Positions 18,930 to 28,543 of a stretch of 64,000 nucleotides of DNA are shown piece after piece. The translations under genes and the position numbers were made by a program. The stretch is from Pseudoalteromonas espejiana DSM 9414 (GTDB lineage: Bacteria; Pseudomonadota; Gammaproteobacteria; Enterobacterales; Alteromonadaceae). The number at the start of each line of letters is the position of its first letter. Position 1 is the stretch's first letter. The notes below the pieces were generated by a model. It did not search any database. It saw only the letters and a list, made by a program, of their open reading frames with translations, and was not told the origin of the DNA. The stretch is taken from assembly GCF_002221525.1 (NCBI RefSeq), contig NZ_CP011028.1, positions 2,677,001-2,741,000 of the forward strand. Direction: 5' to 3'.

Positions 18930-19315
18930 TTGTGTAACGAGAAGAGTAATTCAGCTTCGGCCCTGGGCAATTCGCATTCACGTATTACTTCATCTAAATC
19001 GGCGCCAAGCTCTACCATTTTAACAGCACGAGAATATATTTTTGCGTCTGGATCATCATACTTTTGCGCGGCTTGCTGCTGTATTAAATCTTGGTTTTGC
19101 TGCTCAACTTCAAGTACACGTTTACCTATACTTAATAACCCTGTTCTGAGCTCCGACACTTCACTGCGCAGAATGTGAGTTTGCTCTGAGGTATCTTTTA
19201 ACTGCTGCGACATTGCATTTAGTTCAGCCGCTTGGTTATTTTTTAGTGCAACTATTAGCGCCAACGAAATTAAAGCTATCGCAAGCGCCGCTATCGCTAT
19301 ACTTAGTAACAACAT
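18914..19315 (-). CDS. DUF2802 domain protein at the end of the flagellar-chemotaxis operon
   Basis: 133 residues: an N-terminal membrane segment (about 2-25), a coiled-coil region (about 30-85), and a C-terminal helical DUF2802 part (KIYSRAVKMVELGADLDEVI, then PRAEAELLFSLHK). The function is unknown. A gene of this family commonly follows cheW at the end of the polar flagellar/chemotaxis operon in Pseudomonas and Vibrio relatives, as it does here. It begins 17 bases after cheW. Inference: a membrane-anchored accessory of the polar chemotaxis array or flagellum. Confidence 0.8.
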   Translation of the reverse strand: MLLLSIAIAALAIALISLALIVALKNNQAAELNAMSQQLKDTSEQTHILRSEVSELRTGLLSIGKRVLEVEQQNQDLIQQQAAQKYDDPDAKIYSRAVKMVELGADLDEVIRECELPRAEAELLFSLHKQKDA

Positions 19316-19332
19316 AGTTTTAGTGGCAAAGC

Positions 19333-19827
19333 TTAAATATCGCTTAACTCATCCCATTCATCATCGCTAAGCAATTTATTTAAATCAACCAAAATAAGTA
19401 GTTCGTTATCGCGATTACATACGCCTTGGATGAACTTAGCGCTTTCTTCTGTACCCACATTTGGTGCACTGTCTATTTCTGAACTACGAAGGTACACAAC
19501 CTCAGAAACACTATCAGCCAAAATACCAATAACTTGCTCTTCAGCTTCAATAATTAAAATTCGTGAATTATCAGTAGCATCAGCCGCAGCTAAACCAAAA
19601 CGTGCACGAGTATCAATAACCGTTACTACATTACCACGTAAGTTAATGATACCAATTACATAAGATGGTGCGCCAGGTACTGGGGCTATTTCGGTATAGC
19701 GCAAAATCTCTTGCACTTGCATTACGTTTACACCGTAGGTTTCTTCCTCAAGCTTAAACGTTACCCACTGTAAAATTTCGTCATTATCTGCATTTTTATT
19801 TGCTGATAGTAGTCTGTCTTCACTCAT
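19333..19827 (-). CDS. cheW: Chemotaxis coupling protein CheW
   Basis: Adapter linking methyl-accepting receptors to the CheA kinase. 164 residues with one CheW domain: WVTFKLEEETYGVNVMQVQE at the start, then GIINLRGNVVTVIDTRARFG (the receptor-contact Arg region) and ILIIEAEEQVIGILADSVSEV. It lies downstream of parC-parP in the same operon. Confidence 0.96.
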   Translation of the reverse strand: MSEDRLLSANKNADNDEILQWVTFKLEEETYGVNVMQVQEILRYTEIAPVPGAPSYVIGIINLRGNVVTVIDTRARFGLAAADATDNSRILIIEAEEQVIGILADSVSEVVYLRSSEIDSAPNVGTEESAKFIQGVCNRDNELLILVDLNKLLSDDEWDELSDI

Positions 19828-19851
19828 GCTGTTACCCCGTAATGGTCGTTA

Positions 19852-20628
19852 CTACTGACGGCTATCTAAGCCTTTTTCTAATAGTGCATTTAAATTATCT
19901 ACATCTATTAAAGCACACATTTTTTCTTTAATGACACCAGCAAGCCAAGGGCGTTTGCCGTTGTTTGTTCGCCATTTTACATCTTCTTTACTCAATGTAA
20001 TGTTATTTATTAACTTTTCTGCCAATAAACCCCAGTTACTATCGCCTAAAGTAATCAAATATTGATAGTTAAGAGACTCTTCAAGTTTTTCATCATATTT
20101 CTCTGGCATTACCCAACGCGCGGTATCTACTACATTGAGCTTCTCATCTCTATTTAGCATAACGCCTTTAAACCACTTTGGCTTACCAAATAGATGATTT
20201 ACCTCACCTAGTTGATGAATTCCACCCAGTGCTTTTAATGGCACTGCTAATGTGAGACCTGCAACTTCAAAAAATAACGCCTGAAATTCCCCTTCAAAAT
20301 AGTCTTCTTGACTTTGTAATAACGGTGCCTCTTCAGTGGTATGTTGGTTTTGTAGAGCCGATGGCGTTGCTATTGGTGCAATCTCTTCAGGAGCTGGCGA
20401 TGCAGGTTCAGCCTCTACTGGCTCTTCTACTTGTTTAGTATAAAGTTGCTCAGTGGCTTTTAACTGCTCTTTAGGTTTTAAAAGTACGTCTTCATTTTGC
20501 AAGGCACTAGGCACTTGCTCGAGTAATTTTGCTACTGGCTCAAGGTTTTCCTCAGGCTCGTCTTCGCATAACAGCGCACCTAAGTATTGAGTCATTACTT
20601 TTTCATTAGCAAATAATTGCTTACTCAT
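19852..20628 (-). CDS. parP: ParP, CheW-like polar array protein
   Basis: 258 residues. The N-terminal 110 residues are acidic and low-complexity (rich in Glu, Pro and Ala). The C-terminal part (about 112-255) is a divergent CheW-like fold, the array-integration domain of ParP: FFEVAGLTLAVPLKALGGI and GVMLNRDEKLNVVDTARWVM. Known: in vibrios ParP links CheA and receptors to the polar ATPase ParC and so keeps chemotaxis arrays at the cell pole. It lies between parC and cheW, as in vibrios. Confidence 0.88.
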   Translation of the reverse strand: MSKQLFANEKVMTQYLGALLCEDEPEENLEPVAKLLEQVPSALQNEDVLLKPKEQLKATEQLYTKQVEEPVEAEPASPAPEEIAPIATPSALQNQHTTEEAPLLQSQEDYFEGEFQALFFEVAGLTLAVPLKALGGIHQLGEVNHLFGKPKWFKGVMLNRDEKLNVVDTARWVMPEKYDEKLEESLNYQYLITLGDSNWGLLAEKLINNITLSKEDVKWRTNNGKRPWLAGVIKEKMCALIDVDNLNALLEKGLDSRQ

Positions 20629-20631
20629 TCA

Positions 20632-21402
20632 TTAACCTTGTTCAATTAAATAATCTAATAACGCTTTATACGCGTATACACCACGCGAACGTGGGCAAAA
20701 TTCAATAGGCACTTTTTGTGCTAAGCTTGCATCTCTAAATTTGGTATCCACGGGTATCACGCCCGGCCACACCTTGTCTTTATATGTATTTTGCAATGTT
20801 TTATATGCTTCTAGCGATGCTTTAGTTCGCTTGTCATACATAGTTGGAATTATAGTATATTCATACTGTTTCGCTTGAGAGCTCTGCATTAATTCCATCG
20901 TGCGCATCATTCTATCAAGCCCTTTCAGTGCCAAAAACTCAGTTTGTACTGGCACTAAAATTCGTTCACTGGCGGCTAGGGCGTTTACCATTAAAACACC
21001 TAAAACGGGCGGGCAATCAAGCAGCGCATAATCGTAATGTTCACTGATTTTTGCAAGTGTTTTTTTAAGAATTAAACCCATTCCCGTTTTATTCCCCATA
21101 CTCCTATCAAGCGTAGCAATAGCCATTGTTGCAGGGAGTATATCGAGGTTTTCCATCGTTGATGGGCAAAGCGCTTGGAGTATTTCTTCACTTTGCATTG
21201 ATGTACCGCGGGCAAAAATATCGTAAACACTCACTTCTAAATCTTCAGAGTCGATACCAAAATAGTATGTTAGTGAAGCATGGGGATCAGTATCAATAAG
21301 CAGCACACGCTTACCCTGCAGCGCTAAAATCCCCGCCAGGCTAACAGCGGTTGTTGTTTTACCAACTCCACCTTTTTGATTTGCTACAGTCCAAATCTTC
21401 AC
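20632..21402 (-). CDS. parC: ParC, ParA-type ATPase for polar chemotaxis arrays
   Basis: 256 residues with the deviant Walker A QKGGVGKTTTAVS (9-21) and the typical ALLDCPPVLGVL switch region. It belongs to the ParA/MinD ATPase group. Known role in vibrios: placing chemotaxis arrays at the pole and ensuring their inheritance. The operon position before parP and cheW, rather than beside a parB, argues against plasmid or chromosome partition. The start is GTG at 21402 with AGGA seven bases upstream. Confidence 0.9.
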   Translation of the reverse strand: MKIWTVANQKGGVGKTTTAVSLAGILALQGKRVLLIDTDPHASLTYYFGIDSEDLEVSVYDIFARGTSMQSEEILQALCPSTMENLDILPATMAIATLDRSMGNKTGMGLILKKTLAKISEHYDYALLDCPPVLGVLMVNALAASERILVPVQTEFLALKGLDRMMRTMELMQSSQAKQYEYTIIPTMYDKRTKASLEAYKTLQNTYKDKVWPGVIPVDTKFRDASLAQKVPIEFCPRSRGVYAYKALLDYLIEQG

Positions 21403-21414
21403 ATTTAGTCCTAA

Positions 21415-22374
21415 TTACTGTTCATTGCGAGTGGTTATTCTGATCCCACCATGGGGCAACCGAATTATTTTAATTGTATCGTCGTCTGAGGGAAGCTCGA
21501 TCTCAGGCTCTAAAGCTTGCTGCTCCTGTTTAGGTTCGCTCTCGCTTTCAGGGTCTTGTTCTGGCAAGCCATATTTCGAAAGAGCAATCACTACTTTTCG
21601 ATTTTCAGCGCGGCCTTGCTGCGTGTCGTTATCAGCAAACGGAGAGTATTGACCATAGCCTTCAATTGCCATTCTCGCAGGGTTAATACCTAAAGCTTCT
21701 AGCTCTACTAAAATTGAGGTGGCCCTAGCAACCGAAAGTTCCCAATTTGAGCGAAATATCTCATTGCGGATTGTTTCGTTATCAGTATAGCCTCTGACCC
21801 TTACATAGTTATCTACGGGTGCAATAATATCGTTAACAATCTTAACTACTTGCTTTGCCCTTGAATGCGCTACAGAGCTACCACTAGAGAACAGCATCCC
21901 AGAGCTAAGCTCTATAATAAGCCAATCCTGATTAAGTTCTAAACTTGCTTCGCCATCACGTATTTCATCAATAAGCGCCGATTGCAGTTTAGTTAATAAA
22001 CTATCAAGTGGCTTACCCAAGTGCTTTTGTTTTATGTTGCTCGTATCACTTTGGCCATCAAGTAACTCAGGGCCAGACTCTTGCTTTTGAATACTTTCAC
22101 CATATAAAAGCTCCTGCTCAGGGGTAACTCTATCGGTAAGTAGCCCTTCACCAGTTACGCCTTCGCCTTGTTGCGAATGCTGCCTTGCTGATTTATCAAA
22201 GACGTGCTCTAAGGAGTCTGAAAGAATTTGAAAGCTTTCTTCTTTATTGATCGCGATTGCATACATCACGACAAAAAATGCAAACATGATGGTCATGTAA
22301 TCCGCATAAGACACTAACCAACGTTCCGTATGTTGGCTTTTTTCAGAAGATTGACGTAGTCGCCGGCGTAACAT
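21415..22374 (-). CDS. motD: Flagellar stator protein MotD (MotB family)
   Basis: 319 residues: a short basic N-terminus, one membrane segment with the ion-binding Asp in YADYMTIMFAFFVVMYAI, and a periplasmic OmpA-like peptidoglycan-binding domain (about 160-275; RVRGYTDNE, LSVARATSILVELEALGINP, GQYSPFADND and RAENRKVVIAL). The tail after residue 280 is acidic and ends with IRLPHGGIRITTRNEQ. It forms the stator with MotC encoded just upstream. The pairing next to cheB and parC is the MotCD arrangement of Pseudomonas rather than the pomAB locus. The coupling ion (H+ or Na+) cannot be settled by eye. Confidence 0.9.
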   Translation of the reverse strand: MLRRRLRQSSEKSQHTERWLVSYADYMTIMFAFFVVMYAIAINKEESFQILSDSLEHVFDKSARQHSQQGEGVTGEGLLTDRVTPEQELLYGESIQKQESGPELLDGQSDTSNIKQKHLGKPLDSLLTKLQSALIDEIRDGEASLELNQDWLIIELSSGMLFSSGSSVAHSRAKQVVKIVNDIIAPVDNYVRVRGYTDNETIRNEIFRSNWELSVARATSILVELEALGINPARMAIEGYGQYSPFADNDTQQGRAENRKVVIALSKYGLPEQDPESESEPKQEQQALEPEIELPSDDDTIKIIRLPHGGIRITTRNEQ

Positions 22375-22379
22375 AAATG

Positions 22380-23144
22380 TTATTCAACCACTACATTAGG
22401 ACGCTCTGTGCGGTAAGCTTCAAGTTTTAATTCTATGTTCAATGGGCTTTCACCTAGGCTTATCGCAATAACACCTTCAGCCATCATTTCGTGATAAAGC
22501 ATTTTTTGCTCCACACGCTGCCTTAATTTATTGGCCATAGGTAAAAAGAGTAAATTTGCCAAGCCTACACCATAAATTGTGGCGATAAATGCTGTAGCAA
22601 CCCCTGCACCCAGCTTTTGCGGATCGGTAATAAAAGACATGGCTTGAATAAGGCCTAGTACAGCACCTAAAATACCGATTGTGGGACTATATCCGCCCAT
22701 CGCTTCATACACTTTACTTGATTCAAGTAAGCGGTCTCGCTCTAGCATTAAATCAATTTCAAGGGTGTCGCGTAATTTTTGTTCTGAGCAGCCATCAACT
22801 AATAAACTTAAGCCTTTGGCTGCATATGGATCTGGATGACTAAGCGCCTCATTTTCAAGAGCTAAATACCCTTCTTGGCGAGCCTTATGAGACCAGCTTT
22901 TGATTTGTTCTATTGCTTTTTCAATATCATAATTAGGCGTAAAAAATACCCAATGGCTCATGCTCAACGTTTTTTTAAACGTACTGGTTGCTGTTTGCAG
23001 CATTACAGCACCTAAGGTGCCACCTAATACAATTATAAGCGCTGGGCCATTAAATAAAGCTGATACTACCCCGCCCTCTAAAGAGTAACCAATCGCGATG
23101 GCACCTAAAGCGATTATTAACCCTAAAACAGAGAGCTTATCCAC
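22380..23144 (-). CDS. motC: Flagellar stator protein MotC (MotA family)
   Basis: 254 residues with four membrane segments of the MotA/PomA type. Conserved features are [16 protein letters not shown], the cytoplasmic loop, and [19 protein letters not shown] with [20 protein letters not shown] in the last two helices. It partners MotD to convert ion flow to rotor torque. The start is GTG at 23144 with AGAGAAA upstream; it overlaps the cheB stop by eight bases. Confidence 0.92.
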   Translation of the reverse strand: MDKLSVLGLIIALGAIAIGYSLEGGVVSALFNGPALIIVLGGTLGAVMLQTATSTFKKTLSMSHWVFFTPNYDIEKAIEQIKSWSHKARQEGYLALENEALSHPDPYAAKGLSLLVDGCSEQKLRDTLEIDLMLERDRLLESSKVYEAMGGYSPTIGILGAVLGLIQAMSFITDPQKLGAGVATAFIATIYGVGLANLLFLPMANKLRQRVEQKMLYHEMMAEGVIAISLGESPLNIELKLEAYRTERPNVVVE

Positions 23145-24282
23145 AATTTGTTTCTCTTTTTATTCTTGAGGCAACGTCGTTTAACGCTAAATGCTCTGAA
23201 GCAAGCCCTGCATTTGCTATAGCTTGTGGCATACCATAAACAACACAGCTTTTTTCATCTTGCGCCCATATTGTTGCGCCTGTTTGCTTGAGCATACGAG
23301 CACCATCACGTCCATCAGCTCCCATACCCGTGAGAACAATAGCTAATACATCACCCAGATAGCTCTTGGCTACACTTGCAAAAGTTACGTCAACGCTCGG
23401 TTTATAACTAATACGCTCACTATTATCTTCAAATACACGTAGTGTTTTATTACCACCACGTCCCTCAACCATCATCTGCTGTCCACCTGGCGCTAAATAG
23501 GCAGTTCCAGCTTCTAAGCGGTCACCTTGTTGAGCTTCTTTAACGCGAATTTTACACAGGCCATTTAATCGCGCTGCAAAAGCAGGAGTAAATGCGGCAG
23601 GCATATGCTGAATAAGTAAAATAGGGTGTGGGAAATTTGCTGGTAATTGCGTAAGAATAGTTTGTAGTGCAACTGGCCCACCCGTTGATGTGCCAATTGC
23701 CACCAATTGATATTTTTTCCCGCTGGCACGCGTTGGTAAAGTCTGCGCTGAGCTTGGTTGCTCAGAAGCTGTACGTTGAAAGCTTCTATCGGGTTGCCTA
23801 ACCGATGTACTTGCAGGCGGCACTTTATTGCTAACGGGTGAAGTAACTCGGCTTGGAGCTAATGGCTTTATAGGGCGAGGAGCACGTCTGCGACCAATTT
23901 CTTTTACTTTAGCTTGCAATAGCTTAATTGCATCTTCGTTATTGCGTGCTATGTCTTCAAACTTTTTAGGTAAAAAGTCCATCGCACCTGCATCTAGTGC
24001 ATCTAAAGTTGCTGTAGCACCATCACGTGTAAGCGAAGAAAACATTAAAATGGGCGTCGGATTACTCGCCATAATTTCTTTAACAGCACTAATTCCATCA
24101 AGCACTGGCATTTCCACGTCCATGGTGATCATATCAGGGCGTAGTTGAGCCGTTTTTTCCACAGCCTCTCTGCCATTAACGGCAAAACCAATTACTTCAA
24201 TACCGCTGTCATGTTCTAGGATTTCGCTTACTCTGCGGCGAAAGAAACTGGAATCGTCAACAACTAAAACTTTTACGGCCAT
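23137..24282 (-). CDS. cheB: Chemotaxis protein-glutamate methylesterase CheB
   Basis: Removes methyl groups from receptors during adaptation. 381 residues: a receiver domain with phospho-acceptor D55 ([13 protein letters not shown]), a variable linker (about 140-185), and a C-terminal methylesterase domain. The catalytic triad reads as Ser in [11 protein letters not shown], His in LIQHMPAAF and Asp in [11 protein letters not shown]. cheR is not in the window. Confidence 0.96.
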   Translation of the reverse strand: MAVKVLVVDDSSFFRRRVSEILEHDSGIEVIGFAVNGREAVEKTAQLRPDMITMDVEMPVLDGISAVKEIMASNPTPILMFSSLTRDGATATLDALDAGAMDFLPKKFEDIARNNEDAIKLLQAKVKEIGRRRAPRPIKPLAPSRVTSPVSNKVPPASTSVRQPDRSFQRTASEQPSSAQTLPTRASGKKYQLVAIGTSTGGPVALQTILTQLPANFPHPILLIQHMPAAFTPAFAARLNGLCKIRVKEAQQGDRLEAGTAYLAPGGQQMMVEGRGGNKTLRVFEDNSERISYKPSVDVTFASVAKSYLGDVLAIVLTGMGADGRDGARMLKQTGATIWAQDEKSCVVYGMPQAIANAGLASEHLALNDVASRIKRETNCG

Positions 24283-24333
24283 TGCGCTCTCTTATTAAAT
24301 TTATTTGCAGGCACAGATGAATGTGCCCGCTTT

Positions 24334-26583
24334 TTATCCTGCGTAATGCTTAAGCATATTTGGCACATCAAGAATCAATGCTATACCACCATCAGAGGTA
24401 ATAGTTGCACCTGCCATTCCCGGAGTACCTTGTAGTAACGCATCAAGAGGCTTAATTACTACTTCTTCTTGGCCAATTAATGAATCAACTACAAAGCCTA
24501 CTTGCTGAGTACCAATTTGTACAATAACAACATGCCCTTGGGCTTTACGTTGTGAACAATCAGCGCCTTTAACTAACCAGTGCTCTAGGTAAAATAACGG
24601 TATCGCTTTTTTACGCACAATAATGGTTAATTGACCGTCAACCACATTAGTTTTAGTTAAGTCGAGATGGAATATTTCACTCACACCAGCCAACGGCAGA
24701 GCAAATGTTTGCTCCCCTACCACCACCATTAATGTTGGTAAGATAGCTAATGTTAGCGGTACTTTGATTTCTAAAACAGTACCAACGCCTAGCTCTGATT
24801 GAATATTTACAGAACCATTGAGTTGTGTGATTTTAGTTTTAACCACGTCCATACCCACACCACGACCAGAAATATCAGATATTTCTTCTTTGGTAGAAAA
24901 ACCTGGTGCGAAAATAAGGTTATATGCTTCAGTGTCTGATAAGCGGCTTGCTTGGTCGTGATCTAGCACGCCTTTGCTTATTGCTATTTTTTTCAGTTTT
25001 TCAGCGTCCATACCTGCACCATCATCTTTAATGGTTAGCAAGATATGATCACCTTCTTGCGATGCAGATAATGTAACGTTACCTGTTCTTGGCTTGCCAG
25101 CAGCTTCACGATCTGCAGGCATTTCAATACCATGATCCACTGAGTTTCGTACTAAATGCACAAGAGGATCAGCAAGTGCCTCGACTAAGTTTTTATCTAA
25201 GTCAGTCTCTTCACCTACTAGCTGTAAATTAATATCTTTATTTAAGCTTCGAGCTAAATCACGAACAACACGCGGAAAACGACCAAATACTTTCTTGATT
25301 GGCTGCATCCGAGTTTGCATAACAGCGCCTTGAATATCAGCAGTCACCACATCTAGGTTTGAAATAGCTTTACCCATTGCTTCACTGTCTGTATAGGTCG
25401 CTAGGCTTACTAACCTGTTACGAACTAATACAAGTTCACCAACCATATTCATAATTTGATCAAGGCGTTTAGTATCAACTCGAACCGTTGTTTCTGCAGG
25501 TGGTGGCGTCGCTTTTTTAGGGGCCGTGTTACTAGCTGGTTTTTCTACAGGTTTAGGAGTAGGTGCGGCTTTTGCTGCAGGTGCGGCTTTAGGTGTAGGT
25601 GCTGATTTTGCTGCAGGCGCTTTAGCTGCTGGAGCCGGTGTTGCAGGTTTAGCCGCTACAGGCGCAGGTGTCGGCTTTGCAGCCTCCGGAGCCGGTTTAT
25701 CAGCCTCTTTAGACTCGGGAGCTCCGCCTTTACCATGCAGCTCATCAAGTAATGCCTCAAATTCGTCATCACTTATTTCATCACCCTCTACATCACTTGA
25801 GGCTGATACAGCGGGCGCAGGCTGTTGTGCTGCGGGCTCATGTTCGGGTGTGCTATCTGAACCAACTGGGCCAAAACTACCAACGCCATGTAACTCGTCT
25901 AATAAGCTGTCAAACTCATCATCGGTAATGTCTGAACTTGTATCTTGAGCAGGGCTTGTGTCTGAAGATGTTACTGGACTTTGCCCTTTGCCGTGTAATT
26001 CATCGAGTAAGTTTTCAAACTCATCTTCAGTAATTTCGTCAATTTGTGAGTTGTCTGATGTAGGCGTTGAGCCGGCACTATCAAATAATTCATCAAACGC
26101 AAATGGGTCTTCATCATCACTTGCATCAGCTTGGGCTGCAGATGCTTCTTCAACGACTGCTTCAGCGGGTGTTTCAGCTAACTCATCATCTGTAGGCGGT
26201 TGGCCTAGCTTATGAAGGGTATGTAATAATTGCGGGTCTGCTGGGTCTGGTTGCTCGCGGTTTTGAATTGTAGCGAACATTTCATTAATAGTATCAAGCG
26301 CTTGTAATATAACGTCCATCAATTCAGAATTGACTGTTCTGACCCCTTGTCTTAAAAGGTCAAATACATTTTCAGCACCATGACACGCATCTACAAGCTC
26401 TGTCATTGCCAAGAAGCCAGCACCACCTTTTACGGTATGAAAGCCCCTAAAAATAGCGTTAAGTAACTCAGTATCTTCTGGGTTATTTTCTAGCTCAACT
26501 AACTGTTCAGATAAAAGCTCTAGGATTTCTCCAGCCTCTACAAGAAAGTCTTGTAATATATCTTCATCGACTTCAAAGCTCAT
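24334..26583 (-). CDS. cheA: Chemotaxis histidine kinase CheA
   Basis: 749 residues. The HPt domain carries phospho-acceptor H49 (FRGFHTVKGGAGFL). The region where a P2 domain usually lies is replaced by an acidic linker (130-290) with three copies of a motif like DDEFEALLDELHG (184-200, 219-235, 270-286), then a long Ala/Pro-rich stretch (about 290-365). The dimerisation segment (TKRLDQIMNMVGELV), the ATPase boxes (HLVRNSVDHGIE, IKDDGAGMD, GRGVGMDVVK) and a C-terminal CheW-like P5 domain follow. It phosphorylates CheY and CheB. In vibrios a linker region of CheA binds ParP; the repeated motif here is a candidate for that contact. Confidence 0.96.
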   Translation of the reverse strand: MSFEVDEDILQDFLVEAGEILELLSEQLVELENNPEDTELLNAIFRGFHTVKGGAGFLAMTELVDACHGAENVFDLLRQGVRTVNSELMDVILQALDTINEMFATIQNREQPDPADPQLLHTLHKLGQPPTDDELAETPAEAVVEEASAAQADASDDEDPFAFDELFDSAGSTPTSDNSQIDEITEDEFENLLDELHGKGQSPVTSSDTSPAQDTSSDITDDEFDSLLDELHGVGSFGPVGSDSTPEHEPAAQQPAPAVSASSDVEGDEISDDEFEALLDELHGKGGAPESKEADKPAPEAAKPTPAPVAAKPATPAPAAKAPAAKSAPTPKAAPAAKAAPTPKPVEKPASNTAPKKATPPPAETTVRVDTKRLDQIMNMVGELVLVRNRLVSLATYTDSEAMGKAISNLDVVTADIQGAVMQTRMQPIKKVFGRFPRVVRDLARSLNKDINLQLVGEETDLDKNLVEALADPLVHLVRNSVDHGIEMPADREAAGKPRTGNVTLSASQEGDHILLTIKDDGAGMDAEKLKKIAISKGVLDHDQASRLSDTEAYNLIFAPGFSTKEEISDISGRGVGMDVVKTKITQLNGSVNIQSELGVGTVLEIKVPLTLAILPTLMVVVGEQTFALPLAGVSEIFHLDLTKTNVVDGQLTIIVRKKAIPLFYLEHWLVKGADCSQRKAQGHVVIVQIGTQQVGFVVDSLIGQEEVVIKPLDALLQGTPGMAGATITSDGGIALILDVPNMLKHYAG

Positions 26584-26598
26584 GCAGTTACTCTCCTC

Positions 26599-27366
26599 TT
26601 AGAAGCCCAAACTTGATAGTAGGTCGTCGACCTCGTCTTGATCTGATACAACATCATTTCGCGACTCTTTATCAATAATAGGGCCTTCAGGACCTGCTAA
26701 TGTTTGTGCGGCAACCAGTTCTTCTGTTTCTTGTTGTTCTTTACTTTCAACGATGCTGTCATCTTGTGCAGCAAATGCTGTTAAAAGGTGGATTAAACTT
26801 TCTTCTACTTCTCTGACAAGTTCAATAACGCGACGGATAACCTGTCCTGTTAAATCTTGGAAATCTTGCGCCATCAATACATTGGTCATTAAAGTTTGCA
26901 GCTCATCGGTTTTATGATGAGAGCTATTCATAAACTTATCTATGCTATGGCAAAGTGTTTTAAATTCACCGAGCTCTATTTCGCGATTCATAAGCCTATC
27001 CCATGTAGGCTTAATGTGCGCAATTTCGTCAGCTAATTGCTGCGCGATGGGTAAGCTAGCTTCAACTGCATCCATCGTTTTATTAGCCGCGTTTTCTGTC
27101 ATTTCCATGACATAGTTCAAACGTTTTTTCGCATCGGGTATTGCATCAGTAGTTAAGTCAGTTAAACGTGTATCTAACTCAAAGCTTTTAAGCGCTTCGT
27201 GTAACTGACGCGTTAACTTACCTACTTCAGCAAATAGTTGCGATTGCTCTTTAGAGGCAGTATCTAAAATTAATTGATCAGCTTTATCTTGCTCACCGTT
27301 TTCTAAAAAAACGACAAGCTGACGAGCCTGTTCTAAAGTAATTTGAGGCGCAGCTGGTGCTGACAT
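26599..27366 (-). CDS. cheZ: CheY-P phosphatase CheZ
   Basis: Dephosphorylates CheY-P. 255 residues, mainly a long helical hairpin, with the catalytic Gln in VLMAQDFQDLTGQVIRRV. The C-terminal CheY-binding peptide (VDDLLSSLGF) sits at the very end. It lies between cheY and cheA, the usual polar operon position. Confidence 0.95.
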   Translation of the reverse strand: MSAPAAPQITLEQARQLVVFLENGEQDKADQLILDTASKEQSQLFAEVGKLTRQLHEALKSFELDTRLTDLTTDAIPDAKKRLNYVMEMTENAANKTMDAVEASLPIAQQLADEIAHIKPTWDRLMNREIELGEFKTLCHSIDKFMNSSHHKTDELQTLMTNVLMAQDFQDLTGQVIRRVIELVREVEESLIHLLTAFAAQDDSIVESKEQQETEELVAAQTLAGPEGPIIDKESRNDVVSDQDEVDDLLSSLGF

Positions 27367-27381
27367 AAGCCTCTCCCCTCA

Positions 27382-27765
27382 TTAACCTAAGCGTTCGAAC
27401 ACTTTTTCTAATTTAGTTTTTAATGTACCAGCAGTAAAAGGCTTAACAATGTAGCCATTAACGCCAGCTTGAGCAGCCGCTATGATTTGTTCTTTTTTAG
27501 CTTCTGCCGTTACCATTAAAACAGGAATATGCTTTAACTTATCGTCAGCTCGGATTGCTCGTAACAAGTCGATACCTTGCATTCCTGGCATGTTCCAATC
27601 AGTTACTACAAAGTCAAAAACTTGATTTTGCAACATAGGTAATGCTGTTGAACCATCGTCAGCTTCTTGAACATTCGTGAAACCTAAGTCACGCAACAGA
27701 TTTTTTATAATACGTCTCATTGTAGAAAAATCATCAACAACAAGAATTTTCATGTTTTTATCCAA
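27382..27765 (-). CDS. cheY: Chemotaxis response regulator CheY
   Basis: Single-domain receiver (127 residues) that binds the FliM/FliN switch when phosphorylated. Acidic pocket DDF near the start, phospho-acceptor D56 in VVTDWNMPG, conserved Thr in LMVTAEAKK and Lys in IVKPFT. The start is TTG at 27765: GGAGG lies five bases before it, whereas the in-frame ATG four codons later is too far from that site. The resulting N-terminus [13 protein letters not shown] matches vibrio CheY as I recall it. Confidence 0.96.
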   Translation of the reverse strand: MDKNMKILVVDDFSTMRRIIKNLLRDLGFTNVQEADDGSTALPMLQNQVFDFVVTDWNMPGMQGIDLLRAIRADDKLKHIPVLMVTAEAKKEQIIAAAQAGVNGYIVKPFTAGTLKTKLEKVFERLG

Positions 27766-27806
27766 AACATCCTCCGGTGAGGTCTTAACCTATAATTTAC
27801 TTACTA

Positions 27807-28541
27807 CTAGTTTATCCAGTCATTGATTTTTGCTTTGAGCTTAATCATCGCCTGACCATGTATCTGACTTACACGCGATTCACTTACATCGAGTATATGT
27901 CCAATTTCTTTTAAATTCATTTCATCGTTGTAATATAAAGACAAAACCATTGCATCTCGCTCTGGTAAAGACTTTATTGCTTCCAACAATGATTTATTAA
28001 ACCGTTCATTTTTAACATTATTAAATGGTTTGTCTAGCGCTAAATCTTGTCCCGCTGGGCTAATAACATCTTCATCGACCCCTAAGTCTTCTATACCTAG
28101 CACTTTACTTGAATTAACATCGTTTAAAATATGATGGTATTCTTCTAACGAAATTTCAAGTTTTTCAGCAACTTCTGTATCTTTTGGCTCTCGATTTAAG
28201 CTATTTTCAAGTTCGGTGATGGTTTCTGCTACTAATCGGCTTTTACGATGCACCGAACGAGGGGCCCAATCACCCCTGCGCATTTCATCAAGCATAGCAC
28301 CACGAATACGAATACCCGCAAAAGTTTCAAAGCTTGCGCCTTTGCTTGCATCAAAGTTTTTTGAGGCTTCTATCAAGCCAATCATGCCTGATTGAATTAA
28401 ATCGTCGAGTTGAACACTAGGTGGGAGTCGAGCTATTAAATGGCATGCCACTTTTTTGACAAGCGATGCATGCTTTTCAACAACCACATTTAAATTTTGT
28501 GTTGATTGATATCCCATAGCTCTATTCACCGATGTTGTCAT
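27807..28541 (-). CDS. fliA: Flagellar sigma factor sigma-28 (FliA)
   Basis: 244 residues with regions 2 (VQLDDLIQSGMIGLIEASK and FETFAGIRIRGAMLDEMRR), 3 and 4 (SLYYNDEMNLKEIGHILDVS, then HTH ESRVSQIHGQAMIKLK). It directs transcription of late flagellar and chemotaxis genes. Its place in the flhA operon, which has a sigma-54 promoter, puts it under the earlier tier of the hierarchy. It begins two bases after flhG ends. Confidence 0.97.
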   Translation of the reverse strand: MTTSVNRAMGYQSTQNLNVVVEKHASLVKKVACHLIARLPPSVQLDDLIQSGMIGLIEASKNFDASKGASFETFAGIRIRGAMLDEMRRGDWAPRSVHRKSRLVAETITELENSLNREPKDTEVAEKLEISLEEYHHILNDVNSSKVLGIEDLGVDEDVISPAGQDLALDKPFNNVKNERFNKSLLEAIKSLPERDAMVLSLYYNDEMNLKEIGHILDVSESRVSQIHGQAMIKLKAKINDWIN

Positions 28542-28543
28542 AA

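Noticed and set aside
20632..21402. ParA-type partition system or plasmid origin
   Set aside because: No ParB or parS-like repeats are nearby; the gene is flanked by motD and parP-cheW, which identifies the chemotaxis ParC.
25526..25948. 140-codon open frame on the plus strand opposite cheA
   Set aside because: It is low-complexity Ala/Gly/Ser sequence, a shadow of the Ala/Pro-rich CheA linker, with no ribosome site or family features.
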